From: Augochlora pura | Lineage: Eukaryota; Arthropoda; Insecta; Hymenoptera; Halictidae | Direction of reading: 5' to 3' | Assembly (NCBI RefSeq): GCF_028453695.1 | Contig: NC_135772.1 | Span: 8,742,001 to 8,806,000 of the forward strand | DNA length: 64,000 bases | Shown: positions 36,634-47,444 of the stretch, piece after piece | Layout of the letters: every line of letters begins with the position of its first letter | How positions within the stretch are numbered: the stretch's first letter is position 1 | Position numbers and translations under genes: made by a program | The notes under the pieces: model-generated | Told to the model about the DNA's origin: nothing | What the model saw: only the letters and a program-made list of their open reading frames with translations | The model's database searches: none

Positions 36634-36878
36634 CCTCTTAGGAACGGCTAGATTTTACGCGAATGAAATTTTTCATACCTAAATTACCATTTCTCTTAAT
36701 ATATAATTTTTTTATATAGTTATATATAGTATTACCTATATAATATTCTTTTCTTAGTATATTGTACATATACATATACTTTCACTTTAATCGTTTACTT
36801 TAATAACTAATAATATAATTGAGTAAAACACGAAACATCCACAAAAAGCCACTATAATGGCGCGTCGCGCCTAAGAGG
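36634..36878. mobile_element. TTAA-flanked piggyBac-type MITE (CCTCTTAGG family)
   Basis: TTAA at 36630-36633 and 36879-36882. Ends are CCTCTTAGGAACGGC and, inverted, CCTCTTAGGCGCGACG. The right-end palindrome GCCA-N6-TGGC (about 36848-36861) is centred 24.5 nt from the terminus. Non-coding. Confidence 0.88.
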
Positions 36879-37110
36879 TTAAAAACGTATTTCTAATCAA
36901 TGTAATTGATAAATAATGGACATATAGTGAAGAATTCCATTTTAATGATTCACAGTTTCCTAAAAATTGCGGAAAAGAAGACATCCTTAAAATGTATTTT
37001 CATATGTTAGATTAATCGCATGCAATTATTATCTGTTAATGTTACAATATACAATCGTTATGTCTCTACTGGAAATTAATTTATAAGGAATTTTTCAAGA
37101 TTTTTAGATA

Positions 37111-38053
37111 CAGTCAGTCCCATAAGTATTCGTACCCTCATTGCTTGTAAGAGAAATTTGTTGAAATCAAGGGACGCATGTAAGATATTGCAAAAAACTC
37201 TTTACTATGAATGAACACACGTATAAAGTTTATTTATACCAAAATATATATTAAAATTGATTAACTAGTAATAAAAATATATTGATTTTACTCCTCGTAG
37301 TACGTAATAACAGTCCACAAAAGTATTCGTACCAGTGTAGATTTTGTCAAAAAATCGGATATTAAAGTAGCTTTTTTATTTTATATTAATTTTCTAGTAT
37401 TTAATGGGTCCACCTTTATGACTTATTATATCGTTTAATCGATTTGGCATACTTTCTACTAGTTTTAATGTGATATTTGGTTCTATACTATTCCAAACTT
37501 CCAAAGTTTTGTTTTTTAGCATTTGTTTATTGAAAATTTCATGCCCGTGTAATCTTTTATCTATTTCCGTCCATAAATTTTCTATAGGATTTGTATCTGG
37601 ACTCTGAGGAGGTATATGTAAAAAATGGGGAACGCGGTAAAGTATCCACTCACGAACAATCTGAGCAGTATGCTTCGGGTCGTTGTCGCGTTGACAATAG
37701 TAGTCATCTTCCAGAACGAGCTTAATCGCACTTGATTTTCACAAGATTTTCTTCGAGTATATTTTTATACTCTATCTTATCCAAAACTCCATCGATAAAG
37801 ACAAGTTTGCCCACTCTGGATGCCGCCATACAGCCACACACCATCAGAGAGCCTACGCCGTGCTTTACAGTTGATTATACATTTTTTAATTCTAGTTCTG
37901 CATTAGGCTTCCTCCAAACTTCTCCTCTTCCGCCACATCCAAAAATATTAAATAAGATAATAAAATGTTTATTGCAAAATTATACATGCATCCTTAATTT
38001 CAACAGATTTCTCTTATAAGCAATGAGGGTACGAATACTTGTGGAATTGACTG
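37111..38053 (-). mobile_element. chimeric Tc1-family element, copy 2
   Basis: TA at 37109-37110 and 38054-38055. Long outer inverted repeats: CAGTCAGTCCCATAAGTATT on the left and, inverted, CAGTCAATTCCACAAGTATT on the right. An inner terminal repeat (CAGTCCACAAAAGTATTCGT, about 37311) marks the 3' end of the captured transposase segment. This is the least-decayed arrangement of the three copies: no MITE, no LTR, and it retains about 22 bp of coding sequence lost from copies 1 and 3. Confidence 0.92.
37394..37955 (-). pseudogene. Tc1 transposase, C-terminal half, captured in chimera copy 2
   Basis: The frame begins at the fusion point (FNIFGCGGRGEVWRKPNAE) and runs through the glycine-rich block, KLVFIDGVLDKIEYK, QRDNDPKHTAQ and PDTNPIENLWTE to a TAG at 37396-37394 (GGPIKY). 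It keeps the second catalytic Asp and the Glu. One TAA lies near 37875, and FQ of the usual FQRD is CQ. The GAG codon after DKI is intact here where copies 1 and 3 have TAG. The N-terminal half including the first catalytic Asp is missing at exactly the same point as in the other copies. Confidence 0.9.
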
Positions 38054-38267
38054 TATAAGTGAAAAGAAAAATGTGCGAGAACCCAAGTTTCCAATTTTCC
38101 CTGCAATTAACCTTACAAGTAAAGTGCAAGGTTGGAACCTAGCAGAAAGTGTTTTTTCTTGGCAAACTATCAAACAGTCCATTACGTGTTGAAATCTGTT
38201 TAAGAACAAGTGAATCTGTTACATCCCTTTATTGTTACGAAAACTAAATTGAAGAACAGACCATCTA

Positions 38268-38778
38268 TTGGGTCGGCAACTAAGTAATTACGGATTCAAA
38301 ATACGAAAGAAAATTCAATTCTTTTGCTTAAAAATATAAGTTTATTCAATTAGCCAAATAAATTTTGACGCTGTAAATAATGTAATAAAATATATCTGAA
38401 ACGAGCGCCTTGCTCTTCCATCTTCAAACTGTAATAAAAATGAAACTAAATAATTAATCGGTGCAATTTTCAAACTAAATTAAAGGTGAAAGTCTGAACA
38501 GCAAGAAAACAATATAGATCAGGTACTGTAATTCTGCCTTTTTGAAAATAATATAATAAAATATGTTTAAACTGCACTTCTTGTCCTTCCCTCTTTAAAA
38601 CAGTGATAAAATCGAAACTAAATAACTAATCGATACAATTTTTTTATTAAATTGAAGATGGAAGTCCAGACAGTAAGGAAACAATATAACTTTATTACTT
38701 TGAACACGTTGATAAAACAAAAGAATATGCTAAGACCGTCTATTAATAAAATCCTCAATCACTTAATTGCCAACCCAA
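38268..38778. mobile_element. mariner-derived non-autonomous element with internal tandem duplication
   Basis: Ends are TTGGGTCGGCAACTAAGTAA and, inverted, TTGGGTTGGCAATTAAGTGA, with TA on both sides. About 150-165 bp of the interior (from about 38380) is duplicated in tandem; the second unit starts at about 38545. The relative at 7772-8180 has a single unit. No transposase motif is recognisable. Confidence 0.82.
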
Positions 38779-38780
38779 TA

Positions 38781-40047
38781 GTAATAAAGTTCTCATATAA
38801 TTTTGTAATATTATATAACATACATTCCTGTAAAAATATCCATAATAAGTTCTGACTTATCCACACATTAAAATATTTATGAACGATATTTTACATACTT
38901 TGGTTGTCATTTTAATGTGGGCAGTTACTATTTAAAAATAGCGCTTATTCTTGTTGAACGTTGGAGCTAACTTACCTATTAAATCTATTACATTCAGATT
39001 GCGGATTTTACGCATTTAAGGCAAAAATAAGTGAATTAAACATGAAACACTAAAAGCATTAGGATCATTCCGTATAATAATCCGAATTGTTCATATCTAG
39101 ATTGCAGATTTTTATGAAAAATAAAGAAAGGTACGTAGACATTTATACCGTTTCTGAATAATTTTAGTGTGTTGAAAATAATGCAACTATGTTTTTAAAT
39201 CCTTTAAATGGTTTTGCGATTTCAGATTTGATATAATCATTTCGTCATAAATGCATTAAATCCACAATCTATTCGTATTTAACTGCCCATCTACCAAATA
39301 ATAGTTGAATGATCAGAGTCCGTAAAACGTTCGATCGAAAGGCTGTACCATCAAATTAACTACTCTGCAAAAGAATACAATGAATATATCTGTACTCGCA
39401 CGAGTAGTAACATTTGTGGCAAGATTTCGCAACCGATTATTAAATCGTTAAATGAATTGCTAACGATTACGGACCGTTCAATGGAATGGCACAGTTATTA
39501 TGATGCACTTCAGACAAAGCAATATCGCATCGAGCGTTGGAATCGAATACAGAAATGGGGTTAAAATTTGTCGACCAGCACACAGTCGGCCCTGTGAATT
39601 TCAATCCTGCCACTTTTATCAGCACGTTTCACAGACGATAGACGGTAATCGGAGGACCACATGCGCGCACGGCAGCGCAGCAGATCATTCCCTGTCGACT
39701 TCCGATACGGACTGTCAAAACAGGCCTGGCCTCGGGGCTTCGTCGACGTCCAATTACGAGTAATCAGTTTCCCCCGATGACGTCTTTCAGCATGCATGGC
39801 TTTAATTACAAGATCGGATGTCGCTTTTCGTCCCCGATTATCAGCGCCGACGAGTATCGGCCTCGTGACCTCTCTTAATAGAAAGTAGAGGAAGACTTCC
39901 GTTCGCTGCAAGACGCTTCAAGTGTACAGAAACGTGCATGGCATCAAGTATCTCCCGATCTTTTCAATCTAGATCCCGACAGATTCCAAATAACATATTA
40001 CTTTATTTTTGTTAAACTATGGTGCAGGGTATTTTAATGAAGGACTC
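38781..40047. other. no gene seen
   Basis: Slightly GC-richer at 39.55-39.95 kb, with unrecognised overlapping frames. Confidence 0.45.
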
Positions 40048-40051
40048 TTAA

Positions 40052-40284
40052 CACATTGCGTACGGGATACGAGATTTCTCGTCTTTAGCAATTCGGACGT
40101 TGTGGCCGGGAAACGGGATATCTCGTTTTCAGGTTTTTTCGACTCAATCGACGATTTATGGAACTAAATACAGACTTTCTTGTTATGTTACCAGGGTAAC
40201 GAATTCTTGCGTATCCCCTTAACAAATGGTTAGTAAAATAAATGAATGTCAACTTTTCGAGAACGTAAAAATGTACGCAATGTG
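40052..40284. mobile_element. TTAA-flanked piggyBac-type MITE (CACATTGCGTAC family)
   Basis: TTAA at 40048-40051 and 40285-40288. Ends share CACATTGCGTAC. Palindrome ACGAG-N4-CTCGT at 40069-40082, starting 18 nt from the left terminus. 233 bp, non-coding. Confidence 0.93.
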
Positions 40285-41090
40285 TTAAATAGATTTTTAT
40301 AACTGTATTATGAGGTCAATGTGTTACAAAGAAATTTTCGTACGCTTCTGTCGGGCTCTGTTCAGCGCAGTCTGTTTATACGTGCACAAAGATACAAATT
40401 TAGGTTTTTTTTGTTCGGACGGTCGATGTCCTGCAGCATTGATATAATCGGTTTATCGACCTCTATGAAAGCGATTTATAGTTATTTCAAACAATTTTCA
40501 TAATCATTTCCATGATTTTAATTGCTTTTCATGTTACATTGCTTCAAACACTATTTTATCTAACATGTTATTTTATTTCATAATTATTTCTATTTATTTC
40601 TATTTATTTTCTGATTATTTACGATTATTGTGAAATAGTTCTTAGAAATGATGCGATCTAATTATCAGATCCGGTCTCGCTTTTACGAACATCCCGATTG
40701 AACATCCAAATATTATTCTGAAGAATAATATCCCCCTTCCAACCTGCGCAACGGCGAAACCATTATTTCATTACGCGGCAATATTAGAGACAAGAATTTC
40801 TTAATGATGAACTCTTCGAATATAATGTTTGGCTCGAAGCAAACTGCTGCAAAGATTACCTGAAATATTCTTTACGGTGAAAGAGTTTTGTTTAAAATTA
40901 ATTGATTTAATGGTGTCCTGGAATAAAATCTTTTCGTGGCGTACTCTTTTGAGGATTACGAATAAAAGAATGCGACTGGAAACTCCAAGAAGAAGAAAAA
41001 GAAATAAGAGGAAGTGATTTTAAACATATAAATGATAGAAGTCAAACAATTAATGATAGAAGTTAAACAACGGGTGATGTTCTTTCTTAA

Positions 41091-41352
41091 CACTTTACCA
41101 ACCGGTAACCTATAAATCGGCTTTTTCTTACAATCGGCAGCTTGTGGATCGGTTGTCGTGCTAACTAATAATTTTGTTACTTATTATTCAAATAAATATA
41201 TTAAATTGTACTACACTAAGCTTCAATATTATTATATAATATTTTAAATATTAAATATCTCCCGCGAGTAATAAAATAAATGAAATCGACATAGAAATGA
41301 AAATTTAACATTTAGCCAAATGTTTACGGCCGAATGACCGGTCGGTAAAGTG
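41091..41352. mobile_element. TTAA-flanked piggyBac-type MITE (CACTTTACC family)
   Basis: TTAA at 41087-41090 and 41353-41356. Ends are CACTTTACCAACCGGT and, inverted, CACTTTACCGACCGGT. The interior holds two ATCGGCTT/AATCGGC-type repeats. No clear palindrome at the 25-nt position; the nearest is CGGCCG near the right end. Non-coding. Confidence 0.92.
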
Positions 41353-41423
41353 TTAAATTTTTGTATACGGTACAATTCGTCGGTGGAGCAGATTGATGAT
41401 TTTATGTACAAGTGACAAAAATT

Positions 41424-41485
41424 GGGTTCATGGAATAAGTGACATTTTTTAGAAAGATCTACAGTCTAGAGTTAGATCGGTAATA
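41424..41485 (+). repeat. dispersed repeat R1, 60-bp fragment
   Basis: Matches 22225-22285 (CTACAGTCTAGAGTTAGATC) and ends at the same TA that precedes chimera copies 1 and 3. Confidence 0.85.
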
Positions 41486-41594
41486 CAGTCAGTCCCATAA
41501 GTATTCGTACCCTCCTTGCTTATAAGACAAAACTGTTGAAAAAAAGGAAAACGTGAAATTCTGCAATAAACTTTTTATTATCTTATTTAATATT

Positions 41595-42349
41595 TTTGGC
41601 GAAAGCCTAATATAGAACTAGAATTAAAAAATGTACAACCAACTGCAATGCGCGACGGAGGCTCCGTGATGGTGTGGGCCTTTATGGCGGCATCCGGAGT
41701 GGACAAACTTGTTTTTATCGATGGAATTATTGATAAGATATAGTATAAAAATATACTCGAAGAAAATCTGCACTCGGGTGCGATTAAGCTTGGTCTGGAA
41801 GATGACTACTATTTTCAACGCGACAACGACCCGAAGCATACTGCTCAGATTGTTCGTGAGTGGATACTTTACCACGTTCCCCACTTTTCACATACACCTC
41901 TTCAGAGTCCAGATACAAATCCTATAGAAAATTGATGGGCGGAAATAGATAAAAGACTACACAAGCATGAAATTTTCAATAAACAAATGCTAAAAAACAA
42001 AATTTTGGAAGTTTGGAATAGCATTGAAGCAAATATCGCATTAAAACTGGTAGAAAGTGTTGTGATTTTACGGGTATAACTAAATGTACTTGACGCCGGG
42101 CACTATAAAGAAAAGTGATATTTATTATATAATGGTGGATGAATGTGGATTCTATAAAGACACTTTTAACGCAGGACGATCGTTTACTATACACCTGGGA
42201 TGCTCGGAAACAGAATGACGCATATGCAAAAGATCGGTCTCCTTTGTTTCGGGTATGTGGGTAATTCAGCGATCCGCATCACCAACAGAAAGTATGTCAA
42301 ATCGATTAACGATATAATAAGGCATGAAGGTGGACCCACTAAATATTAG
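41595..42349 (+). pseudogene. Tc1 transposase, C-terminal half, in chimera copy 3 (LTR-interrupted)
   Basis: Same frame as copy 1: MRDGGSVMVWAF, DKLVFIDGIIDKI, FQRDNDPKHTAQ, PDTNPIEN, ending at a TAG at 42347-42349. It shares the TAG after DKI with copy 1 and has its own TGA in place of Leu in PIENLW. The frame is split at 42058-42287 by a solo LTR. The N-terminal half is absent, as in the other copies. Confidence 0.9.
42058..42287. mobile_element. solo LTR, 230 bp, nested in chimera copy 3
   Basis: Begins TGTTGTGATT and ends ATCACCAACA (inverted termini), flanked by a perfect 5-bp duplication GAAAG (42053-42057 and 42288-42292). It is absent at the same position in copies 1 and 2, where GTAGAAAGTGTGCC is continuous or equivalent. 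It is unrelated by eye to the solo LTR at 33668. Confidence 0.92.
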
Positions 42350-42632
42350 AAAATTAATATAAAGTAAAAAAGCTACTCTAATATGCGATTTTTTGACAAA
42401 ATCTACACTGGTACGAATACTTTTGTATACTGTTATTACGTACTACAAGGAGTAAAATCAATATATTTTTGTTATTAGTTAATCAATTTTGTTATAATTT
42501 GGTGTAAATAAACTTTATACGTGTGTTCATTCATAATAAAAAGTTTATTGCAAAATCTTACATGCGTCCCTTGATTTCAACAAATTTCTCTTATAAGCAA
42601 TGAGGGTACGAATACTTATGGGACTGACTGTA

Positions 42633-43346
42633 TAATAGTATTTATCGTCATCGTTACATATTCAACGCAATATTTTTTTCGACAAGCTCATTGGTTGTCT
42701 CGATATAACGTTTAACGTTGCGGATGTAATTAGTTGCCGAAGTCGTTTCATATTAAAGTTGAAAGAATGAATAAGAAAGAAGTTATGCAAATGACGAAAA
42801 TGAAGGAAGAAGTTCTCTTGGTCACCGAATACCAAATGAGGTCGCAGAAAAGTAATAAGAGTTACCTGGACTTTAAGCCGCGTGAATTTTGAAAATTCAG
42901 CGAACACTTCCGCCATGTGATAATTAATTTCTGAGAATTTCAACGGCCGTTTAAAGAATTCTGGGACGATCGACTAATATTGTTCCAAGTGAATGGAACG
43001 AGGCTATTCACGATAAGTCTCGATATTAAATATTTTACTATAATATGGAAGCTTCCAAGTTCAGCGGGAACTCGTAGAAATTATAGGAATTTATACTGCC
43101 TATGTTCCGAATGTTTTTCAAGCTGGACTGACATCATTTACTAATTAATTCTGAGTCATTGGAACGTTATTAACCTTCATGTAGATATTCAGACACAAAC
43201 CTTTCCACTTACAATGTAGAGTACAACTTCTAGTAACAAATTTTCACGAGTACTATTTAGATTTCTGCGAATCTGTCCATATAATTACTATCATTATATT
43301 ACATTATATAACTAGCGATTAATTTTACGAAAATATAAAAATATTA
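42633..43346. other. no gene seen
   Basis: Short frames only. Confidence 0.5.
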
Positions 43347-43348
43347 TA

Positions 43349-43557
43349 TTGGGTTGGGGAATAAGTTCGTAGAGTTTTTATATTTTCTTTTATTTTACAA
43401 CGATTTGTTGCTGTTTGACAAAGTGTATAATATACATTCGATAAAGCTGTTTCTGCTCTACAAAACTGTGCTAATCGTCTTTTTGAGTCAGACAGCAACA
43501 AACCATTGTAAAATAAAATAAAATATAAAAACGTTACGAACTTATTCCCCAAGCCAA
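43349..43557. mobile_element. mariner-type palindromic MITE, 209 bp
   Basis: TA on both sides (43347-43348, 43558-43559). Terminal repeats of about 65 bp: TTGGGTTGGGGAATAAGTTC and, inverted, TTGGCTTGGGGAATAAGTTC, continuing through TTTTATATTTT...TTTTACAA to CAGCAACAAA. About 75 bp of unique centre remains. Non-coding. Confidence 0.95.
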
Positions 43558-43559
43558 TA

Positions 43560-43993
43560 ATTTATATATTAATATATTGTAGGTTACAATTAATTTTGAT
43601 GTGAATTAGTGTATACTAAATCTTTCGCAAAGCTTTGCAGTTTTGAAATCGAAACAATAATTTTCACGCTCACATTTGTCAGATCTCGATGAATCTCTCT
43701 TATCGTTTACATATAGTTTTTATATATCTTTCATCGACAATATATAAATGCATTTCACTTATCGATCGATCCCAGTGCAAGCACACTTCATGCGGAGAAA
43801 TGTTCTATACCATTTATTTATTAGTGAACAATAATATTGCACGAATGTTAACTCGGGTGGAATGGTTGCTTGAAATTTAGGTCACGGGTTACCATTGTCC
43901 GCTATTGAATAATGTATTTGGGGTGTAAACGTAATCCAACAGCATAAACGTAGACAAGTTGGATAAGTACATAAGGGTTAAGCGACATAATTA
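43560..43993. other. no gene seen
   Basis: A 63-codon plus-strand frame at 43689 has no recognisable motif. Confidence 0.5.
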
Positions 43994-44090
43994 TAGTAGA
44001 ACGTCGATTACCTGAACGTCGGTTAACGGAAGCGTCTATTATCCCAACATCGGTTACCCGAAGGACCAATTATCGGAACACGGAATGATT
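43994..44090 (+). repeat. pogo/Tigger-like terminal repeat remnant
   Basis: Begins TAGTAGAACGTCGATTA and contains four degenerate units of the type TCGGTTAnCnGAA (CGATTACCTGAACG, CGGTTAACGGAAGC, CTATTATCCCAACA, CGGTTACCCGAAGG). This short-period pattern is typical of pogo/Tigger element ends. No transposase follows. Confidence 0.5.
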
Positions 44091-44149
44091 TATGAGTCCA
44101 CACTATGCAACAATATATTGTTGAGCATAACTATTTAAATGAAAAATTA

Positions 44150-44445
44150 TTAGGTTAATGCATATGAAATGTCGGAATTTTAAGTGTATATATAACATTG
44201 CATATAATTTTCCAAAAGTTGTTTATTTCATTAAAATTTGCTCCATTTGCTTCGATATACTTTTCCCAATAAGATTTTAATGCACAAATCTTAACGAAAT
44301 TCTGATCTTTAAAATCTCGATAAACTCTGATATGAAACTGTTCAGACTGCCTTTATTTTCATACTGTTCAGCTCTGTTCTAAATGTTTAATCAAGTGATA
44401 GTCGACTGGCGAAAGATCCGACGAATAAGCTGTGTGCTGCAAAAT
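44150..44445 (-). pseudogene. mariner-family element, 3' fragment with transposase C-terminus
   Basis: The terminal repeat starts TTAGGTTAATGCATATGAAA after TA (44148-44149). On the minus strand the frame reads AYSSDLSPVDYHLIKHLEQ (about 44440-44385), which includes the third catalytic Asp of mariner transposases, then QNFVKICALKSYWEKYIEANG towards the terminus. Stops and a frameshift are present. The DNA-binding half and first two Asp residues are absent. A related end is at 53261-53500. Confidence 0.82.
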
Positions 44446-46240
44446 TTAATCTTTTAATTAATTTCATTTCGCAATTATTTTGTACGGCGCATGCGAGACG
44501 AAATTCAAAATAAATAACAAAATGGAACACTTTTTGACAAAATCTTCTCTGTTGAAATGTGACTCTGGCGATAGACGATACGACTATAAACATGATTATG
44601 CCGAAAACAAGAAGCATAACGAAAACAGAGAGACAACGTACACGTGCAAAGGAAAACCGACATTTCATATGCAACAACCTAATATTTCTCATTTGAACGT
44701 TTAACTGAAAGACGGAAATAATTATTTCCATTTGTTATGGAAAAATAATTAATTTTTAATTATTTCCAATAATTATTTCTATTTGTTTCTATTAATCTAA
44801 ATACGTTATTTCAAATAATAACATGTAGTAGTCACTAATAAGTGAGAGTAGTTTCAATCGATGTAACGTAACAGCAAAGCCGTTAACACTTTACAGTTAA
44901 AGCCACTGTAGTTTTCGTGTTAGGAATGACAAACATTTTAATCGAAGCATGAGTAGCGTGGTACGAGAATTTATTTTTCAGCTGCGTGAGGTAGAAACGA
45001 GGTAAGTTTAGATAACATGCTTTCAGATGGAAATTTTGTAAAACTTTAAATACATTTTTCTCGAAAACATGTTTAAACTAGGCGAGTTCAGTAATCCTCA
45101 ATCGATTTTTTCGCATTTTTGGTGACAGTACTTATGAATATTTTTGTCACTTGCATTCAGTTGCAGTCAGACGATTAAAAAATATTGATTTTTCGTTGAC
45201 TTTTTACTAATTTTACTCTTTTTCGCTGAAGTTTTACCGTTTGGTAATTACTTCTTTTATTTAGTTATTTTGGTAATAATTGGAATAATTAATGCTATAT
45301 CAAATTTCTAGAAGAAATAGACCGGAACATGTATTTTGTGACGACACCCAGACATTTTTCAGAAAAGAATTTAATTGTGATGTCGCTTGAAATGTCAGCC
45401 ATCATAAAATTAATGAAATGCAATTGCTAAATTCGACTGTACACAATATATGTATATTTCTATACGCCACTGTACACGTTGTTTACGCCATTGGGATAAG
45501 TTATGCGACAGTTTAATTGATAATGAAGCTAAATTGAAATCGATTGATTTCGGATTATCTGGCACACATCAATTGCGATTAATATTAACATTGTGAAAAT
45601 TTCCTATCATGTTCTTCCTCAAAACCTCTATTAGATTACGATCAGAGCTCCGACGAGATTACTATTATAACAGAATATTATTCTGTTACAAAAGCTCCAA
45701 TGCTGCTTTAGTATTGTCGTGTCTGTTTTCAAGTTCTATTTTGGTTACCAAATGCCTCAACTAAGTCCACTTTGAATACATCTGCGTTTCTAGTTGTTTA
45801 TCATTAATAATCATTAAATTTCATGAACCTCGAGAACTGATGCTTTCCAATATCACAATTAAACAACCATCATACATTTAGATCATTTACAATTTTCCTT
45901 CCAACATATTACCATCTATTATTATTCACCGTGTCGAATTTGTGCATCATACCTTCAGTGATTTGTTTACATAGTTATGCGTCATAGTTATATTAATTTT
46001 TCTACAAGTTACGATCATTAGCTTACTTTTTGGGGCAATGATTAGCTGCAACGAAAATTGATGTTTATAAAACTATGTAATAAATTGTAAGGATTTTATA
46101 CCATGCCACAAAGTGACTGTAAATTACTATATTAGCAATATTAGCAATATTATAAATTCTCTCTTCGGATAGCCTTACACACACACAACTACGTCAAAAG
46201 TAAAATCCAGACATTGGTAGATTTTTAGAATGTTGATATT
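44446..46240. other. no gene supported; candidate 20-nt microexon-like motif
   Basis: At 44970-45010 an acceptor-like TTTATTTTTCAG is followed 20 nt later by a strong donor-like GAG/GTAAGTTT. Nothing else supports an exon. The rest is AT-rich with short frames. Confidence 0.35.
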
Positions 46241-47433
46241 TCTGCTTATTACATTTGATCAAGAGATGGAAAATCTTTGTTATTTTCCACAAGTACCAGA
46301 TATTCGGTCATAACTGCCACGTGAACCACAGAACTGCAAAAATTTGCGTCGAACGTTTGCAGCGATTGATCAAAACGTCCAAGAAAAGTGTCTGGGAAGT
46401 CGACCGAGCCTCGCGGTGGGTATTTAATCGAACACGTGCATGTGTTCCAGAGGTGATTCGGTGGCCACGCGAACAAGAGTCTTCTCACCCTCGTGGAGAA
46501 GCACGCGAGCACGACATCGGTGGCTCGGCTACCCGGGACGTCAGTCGAGGAAAGTTAGTTAAGGCTGAAATCACGATCGGGTTTCCATTGATTGGGGGAA
46601 ATTTCGCTGGACGGCTGTTGCAATATTAAATCAACAATTACGTTTCGCGGCGTTCATTCGCCGCGAGATGAGATTCCTCGGCACGCGGGCTCGTAGTAAA
46701 TTGAATTCGCGTTTTTCATTCGATCCTTTGAGCTCGCGGTTGCCGGCTTTCATAAATATTAAAATGGAACATGAGTCCGCGGCACCGGTGAACACGGACG
46801 TTCCCCGACTGTCATTTAATATCGCCAGTTACGTGTGGCATTCACCGATAAAGCGACCTTTGCAGGGGATCCTAGGCCAACGAAGACTCGAGAAGCTGGT
46901 GGCTATGAACCTGAGAGGCCGATTAACGCGCTGAAGAACCCGACTGCGAGGCGACGCTGCCTCCTCTGAGGAGACGTCGGTGGAACGCTGAATGAAAAAC
47001 TCGGTATACTCCGGGACCACACCTGGACCGTTATATAACACGATTTACGATGCGCAGGACTGGGGTTCTCTGAAAAACCGACGTCGCTGCTCGTCCGACG
47101 AGGTGTCAAGAATTTCAGACGATGATTAATGAACAGACGGAGACGCTCGAGATATCGAGGCAACCGCGTATTTTTATTGTGACCGAAGAAAAACCCTCGT
47201 GGACCCAATCTCTCTCAGCTATCGAAAGAGCGTCCGCTGTTTGGAGATCTTCGGTGAATACGTATAAATTTCATCGTCTTCCTCAGACTCGAGACACTCG
47301 AGCCGGGAACTTTCCCGAAGGATTACCCTCCTTTGAACGACCGTCGTCTCCAAGGACGTTTCGTTCAGCGAGCACGATCCCTGCACTGCCGAATATTACG
47401 ACGAGGTGTTATTGGTCACGGCGATCTTCCGTG

Positions 47434-47444
47434 CAACTTACCTG
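47434..47444 (-). other. strong splice-donor consensus
   Basis: On the minus strand the sequence reads CAG/GTAAGTTG, matching the donor consensus at nearly all positions. The exon would lie upstream on the minus strand (above 47442) within the CpG-rich domain. Confidence 0.35.

Larger units (their letters stand above)
41486..42630 (+). mobile_element. chimeric Tc1-family element, copy 3
   Basis: TA at 41484-41485 and 42631-42632. The outer repeats begin CAGTCAGTCCCATAAGTATT at both ends. The inner terminal repeat ends at about 42432 (CAGTATACAAAAGTATTCGT, inverted). It carries the transposase fragment and a nested solo LTR. The uninterrupted TTAGTTAATC at about 42475 is the empty site for the MITE found in copy 1. 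Confidence 0.93.

Noticed and set aside
44880..44905. TTAACACTTTACAG as a further piggyBac-type terminus
   Set aside because: No matching right end, and no palindrome at the expected offset.
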